NCBI RefSeq assembly: GCF_900101755.1
Contig: NZ_FNAE01000004.1
Span: 248,001 to 312,000, forward strand
Direction: 5' to 3'
DNA from: Ectopseudomonas alcaliphila
GTDB taxonomy: Bacteria > Pseudomonadota > Gammaproteobacteria > Pseudomonadales > Pseudomonadaceae
DNA length: 64,000 nt
Both the position numbers and the translations under genes were made by a program. Each line of letters begins with the position of its first letter. The stretch's first letter is position 1. Of this stretch, positions 18,520 through 28,053 are shown in pieces. A model generated the notes under the pieces. It saw only the letters and a list, made by a program, of their open reading frames with translations. It was not told where the DNA came from and did no database searches.

Positions 18520-19515
18520 TCAGCGTCGTGCACTATAGATGCGGAAGCCATCGGCGTCTGCCAGGGTGCGGCAGGGGCCGAGATGACGCTCGATCAGTGG
18601 CGGGTATTTGAGGAAACTGTTGGCCACCAGGCGCAGCTCGCCCCCTTTGAGCAAGTGGCGTGCCGCCTGACTCAGCAGGTTCTCGCTGGCCTGGTAGTCG
18701 GTGTGCACACCTTGGTGGAACGGCGGGTTGCTGACGATGGCGCTGAGCCCCTCTGGCGCCGATTCGATTCCGGTGCCGGCGATCAGGTTGGCTGACAGGC
18801 CGTTACGTGCCAGGGTCAGCCGGCTGCTTTCCAGGGCGAAGGCGTCGACATCCAGCAGGCTCAGCTCGTTGTCTGGGTAACGTCTTTTGAGTGCGGCGCC
18901 GAGTACGCCGGCGCCGCAACCGAAGTCCAGCAGGTGCCCGCTGGGCAGGTCATCCAGATGCTCCAGCAGCAACGCGCTGCCGCGATCCAGGCGGCCATGG
19001 GCGAATACGCCGGGCAGGGTAACGATCTCCAGTGCCCCGTCGGCCAGCTGCAATGGGTAGCTCTGTGCCAGGGCGTGCAGGTCGGGTACGGGCGGCGCCT
19101 GTTCCACCTCGACGCACCAGAGTTGGCAATGTCGCGCGCTGTCGAGCTTGCGCGGTTTGCCATAAGCAGCCAGCTGTTTCGCCGCACGCTCGATACCGCC
19201 ACGTTTTTCACCGACCAGGTACAGCGGTTTGCCTGCAAGGCGCGAGGCCAGTGCTTGCAGCAGGTAGTCAGTCAGCTCGCGTGACTTGGGCAGGAACAGC
19301 ACGGCGGCGCGGTAGTCGCCTTCCGGCATGCGTGTGTCGAAGTGGTTACGGCCGGCAAAGCGCGCGGCGAGCACTGCATGATCGCCGGCATGCCAGTTCC
19401 AGCCACGTGCCTGCGGCAAGGCACCAAGCAGGTCGTCAGCCGGCAGGCCAGCCAACAGCAGCTCGCCACCGAACAACTCGGCCTGACGCAGGAGAACTTC
19501 GCTTCGCGGGTCCAT
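18520..19515 (-). CDS. rsmC: 16S rRNA m2G1207 methyltransferase
   Basis: Methylates G1207 of 16S rRNA using S-adenosylmethionine. The 331-residue protein has the typical tandem structure: an inactive N-terminal half and a catalytic C-terminal half with the SAM motif [11 protein letters not shown] and the base-flipping motif NPPFHQG. Start at 19515 follows AGGAAG; the frame is open upstream to 19665 but that part looks like non-coding sequence. It neighbours hprA in the same order as in other pseudomonads. Confidence 0.93.
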   Translation of the reverse strand: MDPRSEVLLRQAELFGGELLLAGLPADDLLGALPQARGWNWHAGDHAVLAARFAGRNHFDTRMPEGDYRAAVLFLPKSRELTDYLLQALASRLAGKPLYLVGEKRGGIERAAKQLAAYGKPRKLDSARHCQLWCVEVEQAPPVPDLHALAQSYPLQLADGALEIVTLPGVFAHGRLDRGSALLLEHLDDLPSGHLLDFGCGAGVLGAALKRRYPDNELSLLDVDAFALESSRLTLARNGLSANLIAGTGIESAPEGLSAIVSNPPFHQGVHTDYQASENLLSQAARHLLKGGELRLVANSFLKYPPLIERHLGPCRTLADADGFRIYSARR

Positions 19516-19639
19516 GGTGCTTCCTGAAATCTGTGATGCGGAAAAGTAAGAGGGGCAGGAGCGATCTCGGTTTGCGAAACCTGGGCATCGCTGCCAAAGG
19601 GCAACGCTGGCCCGTCGCTCCCTAAAAAAGCTGCGCAGC

Positions 19640-20605
19640 TTACCCGACGGCTCGCAGCGGCGCACCGGCGAAGAAGCCGGCGGCGCTTTCCACGACCTGG
19701 CCGACGATGCGCTGGCGCGCTTCCTGGCTTCCCCAGGCGCTGTGCGGGGTGACGATCAGGCGAGGAATGTCGGCTGCCAGCAGGGGGTTGCCGTCCTTCG
19801 GTGGCTCCTGCAGCAGCACGTCGGTTGCGGCGCCGCCCAGATGACCACGGCGCAGGGCATCGGCCAATGCCTGTTCGTCGACCAGGCCGCCGCGCGCGGT
19901 GTTGATCAGGAACGCGCGCGGTTTCATCAGGGCCAGCTCAGCTGCGCCGATCAGGTTGCGCGTCTGTTCGTTGAGCGGGCAGTGCAGGGTCAGCGCATCG
20001 ACCTGCGGCAGCAGTTCGTGCAGCGGCAGGCGATCAGCGCGCGCGGGTCTGCCCGGCAGTTGGCCGAGCAGCACGCGCATACCGAAGGCTTCGGCCAGGC
20101 GGGCGACGGCGCCGCCCAGTTCGCCATGGCCGAGCATGCCTAGGGTCTTGCCTTCGAGTTCGACGATGGGGTGATCGAGCAGGCAGAACTGGCTGGCTTG
20201 CTGCCAGCGGCCTGCGGCGATGTCGCGCTGGTAGTCAGGCAGGCGCGTGGCCAGGGCCAGCAGCAACATCAAGGTGTGCTGTGCCACGGACGGAGTACCG
20301 TAGCCCTGGCAGTTGCAGACGGTCACACCATGGGCGCTGGCGGCTTTCAGGTCGATGTTGTTGGTACCGGTGGCGGTTACCAGAACCAGTTTCAGCTCTG
20401 GGCAGGCAGCGAAGGTGGCGGCGTCCAGCGGCACCTTGTTGCTGATGGCGACCTGGGCACCTTGCAGGCGTTCGGCGACCTGATCCGGCCGCGTGTGCGC
20501 GTGCAGGGTCAGCTCGGCGAACGTCTGATGCAGCGGTTGCATGTCGAGGTCGCCAAGGTCGAGGGAGGCGTGGTCGAGGAAGACGGCGCGTGGGCTGTTG
20601 CTCAT
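19640..20605 (-). CDS. hprA: D-2-hydroxyacid dehydrogenase, probably glycerate/hydroxypyruvate type
   Basis: A 321-residue NAD(P)-dependent dehydrogenase. Residues MLGHGELGG form the cofactor motif GxGxxG-like at the middle; the catalytic region includes the conserved Arg in NTARGGLV, Glu in LQEPP and His in TPHSAW. Hydroxypyruvate reductase/glycerate dehydrogenase is the probable function by similarity and position. The start MSNSPRA is preceded by AAAGG. It faces the LysE-family gene. Confidence 0.85.
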   Translation of the reverse strand: MSNSPRAVFLDHASLDLGDLDMQPLHQTFAELTLHAHTRPDQVAERLQGAQVAISNKVPLDAATFAACPELKLVLVTATGTNNIDLKAASAHGVTVCNCQGYGTPSVAQHTLMLLLALATRLPDYQRDIAAGRWQQASQFCLLDHPIVELEGKTLGMLGHGELGGAVARLAEAFGMRVLLGQLPGRPARADRLPLHELLPQVDALTLHCPLNEQTRNLIGAAELALMKPRAFLINTARGGLVDEQALADALRRGHLGGAATDVLLQEPPKDGNPLLAADIPRLIVTPHSAWGSQEARQRIVGQVVESAAGFFAGAPLRAVG

Positions 20606-20684
20606 CAGCTGTACCTTTTCGCAGGAGGGTCGCAAGAGTAGATTGGCGAGCCTACCAGACCTTCATCGTCGATGCGGAGCCGCC

Positions 20685-21314
20685 ATGTACTGGACTGAAT
20701 TTCTCACCGTTGCCCTGATTCACCTGCTGGCTGTGGCCAGCCCGGGGCCGGATTTCGCCATCGTCGTGCGCGAAAGTGTCGGCTACGGTCGACGCGCTGG
20801 GTTGTTCAGCGCTTTCGGTGTGGGCGCCGGGATTCTTGTCCATGTCACCTATTCGTTGCTCGGTATTGGTCTGATCGTGTCGCAGTCCATCGTCCTGTTC
20901 AACGCGCTGAAATGGCTGGCGGCTGCTTATCTGTTGTATATCGGCATCAAGGCGCTGCGTGCGCGTCCGGCCGACCCGGCCAGCGCCGAGTTGAATCTGG
21001 CAGCAGGCGAGCGTAGCGGTCGTGGTGCTTTCGTCACGGGGTTCGTCACCAACGGTTTGAATCCCAAGGCGACGCTGTTCTTCCTTTCCTTGTTCACCGT
21101 GGTGATCAACCCGCATACCCCAGTCGCGGTTCAGGCTGGTTATGGCCTCTATCTGGCGTTGGCGACGGCGTTCTGGTTCTGTCTGGTGGCCTGGCTGTTC
21201 AGCCAGCCACGCGTGCGCGCCGGTTTCGCCCGCATGGGGCATTGGTTCGATCGGCTGATGGGGGCAGTGCTGGTCGGGATCGGCGTGAAGCTGGCGCTGA
21301 CTGAAATGCGCTAG
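20685..21314 (+). CDS. LysE/RhtB family amino-acid exporter
   Basis: A 209-residue membrane protein with about six hydrophobic segments. It contains the family pattern LLAVASPGPDFAIVV near the N terminus and GLNPKATLFFLSLF in the middle. Members export threonine, homoserine, lysine or other amino acids; the substrate is unknown. GGAGCC precedes the ATG. A terminator follows at 21340-21372. Confidence 0.9.
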   Translation: MYWTEFLTVALIHLLAVASPGPDFAIVVRESVGYGRRAGLFSAFGVGAGILVHVTYSLLGIGLIVSQSIVLFNALKWLAAAYLLYIGIKALRARPADPASAELNLAAGERSGRGAFVTGFVTNGLNPKATLFFLSLFTVVINPHTPVAVQAGYGLYLALATAFWFCLVAWLFSQPRVRAGFARMGHWFDRLMGAVLVGIGVKLALTEMR

Positions 21315-21339
21315 CAGGTAGTTCTTAACAACCTGCTAA

Positions 21340-21372
21340 AAGAAAGAGCCCCGCAGTTGCGGGGCTCTTTCG
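21340..21372. terminator. Terminator between LysE-family gene and thiolase
   Basis: AAAGAGCCCCGC/GCGGGGCTCTTT hairpin, serving both convergent genes. Confidence 0.9.
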
Positions 21373-21385
21373 TCAGTGGGCCGGC

Positions 21386-22561
21386 TTACAGCAGTTCGAT
21401 GGCGACTGCGGTGGCTTCGCCGCCGCCGATGCAAAGCGAGGCGACACCGCGCTTGCCGCCTTTCTTCTGCAGGGCGTTGATCAGGGTGAGGATGATCCGC
21501 GAGCCGGTGGAACCGACCGGGTGGCCCTGGGCGCAAGCACCGCCGAAGACGTTGACCTTGGCATGGTCCAGACCGTGTTCGCGCATGGCCAGCATGGTCA
21601 CCATGGCGAAGGCTTCGTTGATCTCGAACAGGTCGACCTCGTCCTTGCTCCAGCCGCTCTTCTTCAGCAGGTTGCTCATGGCGCCGATGGGCGCCAGGGT
21701 GAACTCGCTCGGGTCCTGGCTCTGGGTGGCATGGGCAACCACCTTGGCCAGTGGTTTGAGGCCGCGCTTGGCGGCTTCATCAGCAGTCATCATTAGCAGT
21801 GCGCTGGCGCCGTCGGAAATCGAACTGGCGTTGGCCGCGGTGATGGTGCCGTCTTTCTTGAAGGCGGGTCTGAGCGCAGGAATCTTGTCCAGGTTGGCCG
21901 TCAGCGGCTGCTCATCATCCTTGACCACCATCTCGCCCTTGCGCGACGTGACGGTGACCGGAACGATCTCCGCGTCCAGCGACCCGTCCTTGATCGCTGC
22001 CTGGGCACGGCGCAGTGACTCGATGGCGTAGGCATCCATTTCCTCGCGGGTGATGCCGTACTGGTCTGCCGTTTCCTGGGCGAAGGAGCCCATCAGACGG
22101 CCAGTGCGCGCATCTTCCAGGCCGTCGAGGAACATGTGGTCCTTGATCTCGCCATGGCCCATGCGCAGGCCGGTGCGGGCTTTCTCCAGCACATAGGGCG
22201 CGTTGGACATGCTTTCCATACCGCCAGCGATCATTACCTGGTTGCTGCCGGCCTTTAGTGAGTCGAAGGCCATCATCACGGCCTTCATGCCCGAGCCACA
22301 CAGCTTGTTGATGGTGGTACAACCGGTGGCGGAGGGCAGGCCAGCATTGAGCGACGCCTGACGGGCCGGGCCTTGCTTGAGGCCAGCGGGAAGTACGCAG
22401 CCCATGATCACTTCCTGTACGTCGGCCGGCTCGATGCCGGCACGCTTGACTGCTTCACGAATGGCGGCAGCGCCCAGCTCGACGGCAGGCACGCTGGCCA
22501 GGCTGCCTTGAAAACCGCCCATGGGAGTACGGGCGCCGCTGACGATGACGATATCGGACAT
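21386..22561 (-). CDS. Acetyl-CoA acetyltransferase (thiolase)
   Basis: Catalyses reversible Claisen condensation of two acetyl-CoA or thiolytic cleavage of short beta-ketoacyl-CoA. The 391-residue length matches the biosynthetic/AtoB type. The acyl-enzyme cysteine is Cys88 (INKLCGSGMK), the general bases His347 (GHPVGSTGSR) and Cys377 (SLCIGGGEA). GAGG lies before the ATG. The divergent acyl-CoA ligase gene suggests fatty-acid or ketone use. Which substrates are used is not evident from sequence. Confidence 0.92.
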   Translation of the reverse strand: MSDIVIVSGARTPMGGFQGSLASVPAVELGAAAIREAVKRAGIEPADVQEVIMGCVLPAGLKQGPARQASLNAGLPSATGCTTINKLCGSGMKAVMMAFDSLKAGSNQVMIAGGMESMSNAPYVLEKARTGLRMGHGEIKDHMFLDGLEDARTGRLMGSFAQETADQYGITREEMDAYAIESLRRAQAAIKDGSLDAEIVPVTVTSRKGEMVVKDDEQPLTANLDKIPALRPAFKKDGTITAANASSISDGASALLMMTADEAAKRGLKPLAKVVAHATQSQDPSEFTLAPIGAMSNLLKKSGWSKDEVDLFEINEAFAMVTMLAMREHGLDHAKVNVFGGACAQGHPVGSTGSRIILTLINALQKKGGKRGVASLCIGGGEATAVAIELL

Positions 22562-22751
22562 GGTGTTACCTCGAACGAAAGTGTGGCTCGGTGAAGTCTG
22601 TTTATAGACTGGCTTGCTGGCCTGATTCTAACCTGTGACCAAAAGTGGCCATAGGGTCACGTGGCAAATCATTCTTTGGGCTGATTTCGCTGTGCAGCAG
22701 GCGCTCTAGAGTCGCTGCATACCCATTCCTCGCGTGCCTCAAGGTGACTTC

Positions 22752-24434
22752 ATGCTGCAGACTCGACTGATCCCTCCCGCCAACAACGCCCACGCCTATC
22801 CGCTGCTGATCAAGCGTCTGCTGCTGTCTGGTAGTCGCTACGAGAAGACCCGCGAAATCGTTTATCGCGACAAGCTGCGTTACAGCTACGCCACCTTCAA
22901 CGAGCGTGTCGCGAGGCTGGCCAACGTGCTCAGCGAGGCGGGGGTCAAGGCCGGCGATACCGTGGCGGTGATGGACTGGGACAGCCACCGCTATCTGGAG
23001 TGCATGTTCGCCATACCCATGCTCGGCGCGGTACTGCACACCATCAACATTCGCCTGTCGCCGGACCAGATCCTCTACACCATGAACCACGCCGAGGACC
23101 GCTTCGTGCTGGTCAACAGTGAGTTCGTGCCACTGTACAACGGCATTGCCGGGCAACTGACCACGGTCGAGAAGAGCCTGCTGCTGACCGATGGCGAGGA
23201 CAAGAGCGCCGAACTGCCAAACCTCGTCGGTGAGTACGAGAGTCTGCTAGCCGCGGCCAGCCCGCACTACGATTTCGCCGATTTCGACGAGAACTCGGTG
23301 GCTACTACCTTCTATACCACCGGCACCACCGGCAACCCCAAGGGCGTGTACTTCACCCACCGGCAACTGGTGCTGCACACCATGTCCATGGCAACCACCA
23401 TGGGCGGCCTGGACAGTATCCGCCTGCTGGGCAATGACGATGTCTATATGCCCATAACGCCGATGTTCCATGTGCATGCCTGGGGCGTGCCGTATGTGGC
23501 CACCATGCTTGGGGTGAAGCAGGTCTATCCCGGTCGCTACGAACCGGACATGCTTTGCCGCCTGATCAAGGAAGAGAAGGTCACCTTCTCCCACTGCGTA
23601 CCGACCATCCTGCAGATGGTGCTGGGCGCGCCGGGTGCGCAAGGCCATGATTTCGGTGGCATGAAGATGATCATCGGCGGTAGCGCGCTCAATCGCTCCC
23701 TTTACGAGGCGGCCAAGGAGCGTGGCATCCAGCTTACTGCGGCCTACGGCATGTCCGAGACCTGTCCGCTGATCTCCTGTGCTTACCTCAACGAAGAGCT
23801 GCGTGCGGGTGGGGAGGATGAACGCACCACTTACCGGATCAAGGCCGGTATTCCGGTGCCGCTGGTGGAGGCCGCAATCATGGATGCGGACGGCAAATTA
23901 TTGCCGAGCGATGGCGAGTCCCAGGGAGAGCTGGTGTTGCGCGCGCCCTGGCTGACCCAGGGCTATTTCCGCGAGCCTGAGAAGGGCGAGGAGCTTTGGG
24001 CCCACGGCTGGTTGCACACCGGTGACGTGGCGACCATCGATGGTATGGGTTTCATCGAAATCCGCGACCGAATCAAGGATGTGATCAAGACCGGCGGTGA
24101 ATGGATTTCCTCGCTGGAGCTGGAGGACCTGATCAGCCGTCACCCGGCGGTGCGTGAGGTGGCGGTGGTGGGTGTCCCCGACCCGCAGTGGGGCGAGCGC
24201 CCGTTCGCGCTATTGGTACTGCGTGAAGAACAGGGGCTGGATGCCAAGAGCTTGAAGGACCATCTCAAGCCTTTCGTCGAGCAGGGCCACATCAACAAGT
24301 GGGCGATTCCCTCGCAGATCGCGCTTGTTACTGAAATTCCCAAGACCAGCGTCGGCAAACTGGACAAGAAGCGCATTCGCGTCGAAATCGCCCAGTGGCA
24401 GGAGGCTGGCAGCGCGTTCTTGTCCACGCTGTGA
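22752..24434 (+). CDS. Fatty-acyl-CoA ligase, medium-chain AlkK-like
   Basis: An ANL-superfamily enzyme of 560 residues that activates a fatty acid with ATP and CoA. The ATP motif [12 protein letters not shown] is near residues 192-203, the adenylate motif YGMSET in the middle, and the C-terminal [11 protein letters not shown] catalytic lysine region is intact. Similarity is to the AlkK/medium-chain group. The start at 22752 has AAGGTGA upstream. A 13-bp inverted repeat follows the stop (24443-24475). It lies divergently from the thiolase and upstream of DUF1302/DUF1329, which suggests a common lipid role. Confidence 0.88.
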   Translation: MLQTRLIPPANNAHAYPLLIKRLLLSGSRYEKTREIVYRDKLRYSYATFNERVARLANVLSEAGVKAGDTVAVMDWDSHRYLECMFAIPMLGAVLHTINIRLSPDQILYTMNHAEDRFVLVNSEFVPLYNGIAGQLTTVEKSLLLTDGEDKSAELPNLVGEYESLLAAASPHYDFADFDENSVATTFYTTGTTGNPKGVYFTHRQLVLHTMSMATTMGGLDSIRLLGNDDVYMPITPMFHVHAWGVPYVATMLGVKQVYPGRYEPDMLCRLIKEEKVTFSHCVPTILQMVLGAPGAQGHDFGGMKMIIGGSALNRSLYEAAKERGIQLTAAYGMSETCPLISCAYLNEELRAGGEDERTTYRIKAGIPVPLVEAAIMDADGKLLPSDGESQGELVLRAPWLTQGYFREPEKGEELWAHGWLHTGDVATIDGMGFIEIRDRIKDVIKTGGEWISSLELEDLISRHPAVREVAVVGVPDPQWGERPFALLVLREEQGLDAKSLKDHLKPFVEQGHINKWAIPSQIALVTEIPKTSVGKLDKKRIRVEIAQWQEAGSAFLSTL

Positions 24435-24442
24435 GGTGCGAA

Positions 24443-24475
24443 TTGACTGGGCGGTGAAAGTGACCGCTCAGTCAA
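24443..24475. repeat. 13-bp inverted repeat downstream of the acyl-CoA ligase gene
   Basis: Arms TTGACTGGGCGGT and ACCGCTCAGTCAA around GAAAGTG, with one mismatched pair (allowed as G-U in RNA). It could be a weak terminator or a regulator site; no T-run follows. Confidence 0.6.
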
Positions 24476-24650
24476 ACAAGCGTTTGGCTTGCTAATTGCT
24501 GTTTCACGTCCATGCTTGGCTAGGGCAGCGCCTGAAACCTGCGAGCCAGAGTGGCTGAGGGCTGCAAATCACACTTTCGAGGGATCAAGCAGTACCACCC
24601 GCTGGCTATAGTCAAAGCATCCATAACAAAAAACACATGGAGTAGCGTCG

Positions 24651-26504
24651 ATGAAAACAAAAACAAAACCCTACTGGCGCCTGGCAAAACTGCCGCTGGC
24701 CGTCAGCCTCGCTTCCACCCTTGCCGCTCCGGCATTCGGCGTCACTTTCAATATCGGTGAGATCGAAGGGCAGTTCGACTCGTCGCTGTCGGTGGGGGCG
24801 AGTTGGTCTACCCAGAGCGCAGACAAGGATCTGATTGGCTTGAACAACGGTGGTCGTGGCCTGTCGCAAACCTCTGACGATGGCCATGCTAATTTTAAAC
24901 GCGGTGAAACCTTCTCCAAAATATTTAAAGGTATCCACGACCTTGAGCTGAAGTATGGTGATACTGGTGTGTTCGTGCGAGGGAAGTACTGGTATGACTT
25001 TGAGCTGAAAGACGAGAGTCGCCAGTTCAAAGATATTAGCGACAGTAATCGCAAAGAGGGGGCTCAGTCATCTGGAGCGGAAATACTCGATGCGTTTATC
25101 TACCACAACTATGCAGTTGCTAATCAGCCTGGCTCCGTGCGGCTAGGCAAGCAGGTTGTTAGCTGGGGTGAGAGTACGTTTATTGGTAATAGCATAAATG
25201 CTATCAATCCCATTGACGTCTCTGCGTTTCGTCGCCCTGGTGCAGAAGTTAAAGAAGGCTTGATTCCTGTAAATATGTTTTACGTATCGCAGAGCCTGAC
25301 AGAGAATCTGTCTGCTGAGGCTTTTTATCAGCTTGAGTGGGATCAAACAGTTGTCGATAACTGTGGAACATTCTTTTCTCAGGCTGACATCGTCGCTGAT
25401 GGATGTGATGATAATCTTCGGGTGCTTAACAAACGCTCCACTCTCAGTGGTGCAGCGCTTGCGGGGCTTTCGAGTTTTGGGGTCGATGTCAACGAAGAGG
25501 GCGTGCGTGTCGCTCGCTCTGGGGATCGTGATGCGCGTGATAGCGGGCAGTGGGGAGCGGCCTTCCGTTATCTAGCCGAAAGTATTGATACGGAATTTGG
25601 TCTTTACTTCATCAACTATCACAGCCGAGCGCCGATTTTTAGCGCTACTGGTGCTCCTGCGTCCCTTTATACTGCTGTGGCAGCGAGTCCGCTGGCACCG
25701 CTTATTATTGCAGGGAACTCTTCTTACTTTATGGAGTATCCTGAAGATATTCGGTTATACGGCCTTAGCTTTTCTACTACGTTACCAACCGGTACTGCCT
25801 GGAGTGGTGAGTTCAGCTACCGCCCCAATGCTCCAGTGCAGCTAAATAGCACAGATATTCTGTTCTCAGGCCTGACGCCTTTGCCGGGGCGTGGTGGGGT
25901 ATCTTTGCTGCAAGGGGTACCAGGACAAGATCAGCACGGCTACCGCCGCAAAGAGATCAGTCAGTTCCAGACGACTTTCACTCATTTCTTCGACCAGGTT
26001 ATGGGCGCGTCGCGCTTGACTCTTGTTGGTGAGGTTGGGGTCGTTCATGTTGGCGGCTTGGAGGATAGTTCAAAAGTTCGCTATGGGCGTGATCCCGTCT
26101 TTGGTCCAGGCCCGCTCGCTGGGGCGACTTGCCAAGGGCTGAACAGCAACACCATTGCAGGTGCAGGTCCTGGTGCTTCCTCGGCTAACGTATCGAAGTA
26201 CTGCGAAGACGATGGTTTTGTAACTAGCACATCGTGGGGGTACCGAGCTCGTGCAATCTGGGACTATCCGAATGCTCTAGCAGGCGTGAATCTTCGCCCC
26301 AGTGTTGCCTGGTCTCATGACGTAGAGGGTTACGGTCCCAATGGTCTTTTCACTGAAGGAGCCAAGGCTGTGAGCCTGGCTCTTAATGCTGAATATCAGA
26401 ATACCTATACCGCAGACCTGTCCTACACCAGCTTCTTTGATGGCAAGTACAACACTTCCGTTGACCGTGACTTCGTCGCGCTCAGCTTCGGTTTGAACTT
26501 CTAA
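24651..26504 (+). CDS. DUF1302 family protein, probable outer-membrane beta-barrel
   Basis: A 617-residue exported protein with signal peptide MKTKTKPYWRLAKLPLAVSL through APAFG, followed by GEIEGQFDSSLSVGASW, typical of DUF1302. The long beta-rich body and terminal FVALSFGLNF, which ends in an aromatic residue, suit an outer-membrane barrel. DUF1302 genes often pair with DUF1329, as here (23-base gap), in lipid-related transport. The middle of the gene (about 24880-26390) uses AT-richer codons than either flank. GGAG precedes the ATG with about 8 bases between. Confidence 0.87.
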   Translation: MKTKTKPYWRLAKLPLAVSLASTLAAPAFGVTFNIGEIEGQFDSSLSVGASWSTQSADKDLIGLNNGGRGLSQTSDDGHANFKRGETFSKIFKGIHDLELKYGDTGVFVRGKYWYDFELKDESRQFKDISDSNRKEGAQSSGAEILDAFIYHNYAVANQPGSVRLGKQVVSWGESTFIGNSINAINPIDVSAFRRPGAEVKEGLIPVNMFYVSQSLTENLSAEAFYQLEWDQTVVDNCGTFFSQADIVADGCDDNLRVLNKRSTLSGAALAGLSSFGVDVNEEGVRVARSGDRDARDSGQWGAAFRYLAESIDTEFGLYFINYHSRAPIFSATGAPASLYTAVAASPLAPLIIAGNSSYFMEYPEDIRLYGLSFSTTLPTGTAWSGEFSYRPNAPVQLNSTDILFSGLTPLPGRGGVSLLQGVPGQDQHGYRRKEISQFQTTFTHFFDQVMGASRLTLVGEVGVVHVGGLEDSSKVRYGRDPVFGPGPLAGATCQGLNSNTIAGAGPGASSANVSKYCEDDGFVTSTSWGYRARAIWDYPNALAGVNLRPSVAWSHDVEGYGPNGLFTEGAKAVSLALNAEYQNTYTADLSYTSFFDGKYNTSVDRDFVALSFGLNF

Positions 26505-26527
26505 GCGGCCAGGAATTTCGAGGAATC

Positions 26528-27904
26528 ATGATGCAAATGAAAACAACAAAAAAACTGTGGCAAAGCGGTGTCCTGACCCTTTCACTGCTGGCAACCAGCG
26601 TGATGGCGGCAGTGTCGCCCGACGAGGCGGCGAAGCTGGGCAACACCCTGACTCCGGTCGGTGCCGAGATGGCAGGCAATGCCGATGGTTCGATTCCAGC
26701 CTGGACCGGCGGTCTGCCGGCCAACGCCGGTGCGGTCGATCCACGTGGCTTCCTGGCCGATCCGTTCGCCAGCGAGCAGCCGCTGTTTACCATCACCGCG
26801 CAGAACGTTGACCAGTACAAGGACAAGCTGACTCCTGGCCAGCTGGCGATGTTCAAGCGCTACCCGGAAAGCTACAAGATGCCGGTCTACCCAACTCACC
26901 GTTCGGCCAGCCTGCCGGCTGCGGTGCTGGAGGCGACCAAGCAGAACGCGGTGAACACGCGGATGGTGGAGGGTGGTAACGGCCTGGAGAACTTCCAGAC
27001 CGCCAACCCCTTCCCGATCCCGCAGAATGGTCTGGAAGCGATCTGGAACCACATCACCCGCTACCGCGGTGGCAGCGTGCGCCGTCTGGTGACCCAGGCG
27101 ACTCCGCAGCCGAACGGTTCCTACTCGCTGGTTTATTTCCAGGATGAGTTCACCTTCCGTGATGCGCTGACCGACTTCGATCCGAGCAAGGAAAGCAACG
27201 TACTGTTCTACTTCAAACAACGCGTAACCGCTCCGTCGCGTCTGGCTGGTAACGTGCTGCTGGTGCACGAAACCCTCAACCAGGTGAAGGAGCCGCGTCT
27301 GGCGTGGCTGTACAACGCCGGTCAGCGCCGCGTACGTCGTGCGCCGCAGGTGTCCTACGACGGTCCGGGTACCGCCGCTGACGGTCTGCGTACTTCCGAC
27401 AACTTCGACATGTACAACGGTGCGCCGGATCGCTACGACTGGCAGCTGGTTGGCAAGAAGGAGATCTACATCCCCTACAACGCCTACAAGCTGGACTCGC
27501 CGAGCCTGAAGTATTCCGACATCATCAAGGCCGGTCATATCAACCAGGACCTGACTCGTTACGAGCTGCACCGCGTATGGCACGTGACCGCGACCCTGAA
27601 GTCGGGCGAGCGTCATATCTATGCCAAGCGTGACTTCTACATCGACGAGGACACCTGGCAAGCTGCTCTGATTGACCACTACGATGGCCGTGGCACCCTG
27701 TGGCGCGTGGCTGAGGCGCATGCCCAGTACTACTACGACAAGCAAGTGCCGTGGTACACCGTGGAAACCCTGTACGACCTGCTGTCCGGTCGCTACCTGG
27801 CGCTGGGTATGAAGAACGAGGAGAAACAAGCCTACGACTTCAACTACAAGGCCGCTGGCAGCGATTACACCCCGGCCGCTCTGCGTCAGGCTGGCGTTCG
27901 CTAA
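26528..27904 (+). CDS. DUF1329 family exported protein
   Basis: A 458-residue protein with an N-terminal signal peptide ending near residue 28 (SVMAAVSPDEAA). DUF1329 members resemble outer-membrane lipoprotein-carrier (LolB/LolA-like) folds and occur with DUF1302. It is 23 bases downstream of DUF1302 and returns to normal high-GC codon use. A terminator follows at 27926-27951. A role in lipid or hydrophobic-compound handling in the periplasm is inferred from the pair, not proven. Confidence 0.87.
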   Translation: MMQMKTTKKLWQSGVLTLSLLATSVMAAVSPDEAAKLGNTLTPVGAEMAGNADGSIPAWTGGLPANAGAVDPRGFLADPFASEQPLFTITAQNVDQYKDKLTPGQLAMFKRYPESYKMPVYPTHRSASLPAAVLEATKQNAVNTRMVEGGNGLENFQTANPFPIPQNGLEAIWNHITRYRGGSVRRLVTQATPQPNGSYSLVYFQDEFTFRDALTDFDPSKESNVLFYFKQRVTAPSRLAGNVLLVHETLNQVKEPRLAWLYNAGQRRVRRAPQVSYDGPGTAADGLRTSDNFDMYNGAPDRYDWQLVGKKEIYIPYNAYKLDSPSLKYSDIIKAGHINQDLTRYELHRVWHVTATLKSGERHIYAKRDFYIDEDTWQAALIDHYDGRGTLWRVAEAHAQYYYDKQVPWYTVETLYDLLSGRYLALGMKNEEKQAYDFNYKAAGSDYTPAALRQAGVR

Positions 27905-27925
27905 AACCGCCTCAAGCAACACGAA

Positions 27926-27951
27926 GAAGCCGGCCTTGTGCCGGCTTTTTC
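27926..27951 (+). terminator. Terminator after the DUF1329 gene
   Basis: AAGCCGGC/GCCGGCTT hairpin with TTTTT; ends the DUF1302-DUF1329 transcript before the regulator. Confidence 0.87.
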
Positions 27952-28053
27952 GTTACGGACTGTAGCGGGCGCTTCAAATGGCCATTGCAAGTCGCTAGGC
28001 TGGGTTCAGATCGAGCCCGCCGATGCATACAGAAGACTTCCAAGAATAGGCCG

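Noticed and set aside
27751..28053. N-terminal extension of the MalT-like regulator into the DUF1329 gene
   Set aside because: It would overlap the end of DUF1329 and cross a terminator at 27926-27951; the Walker A spacing fits the start at 28054.
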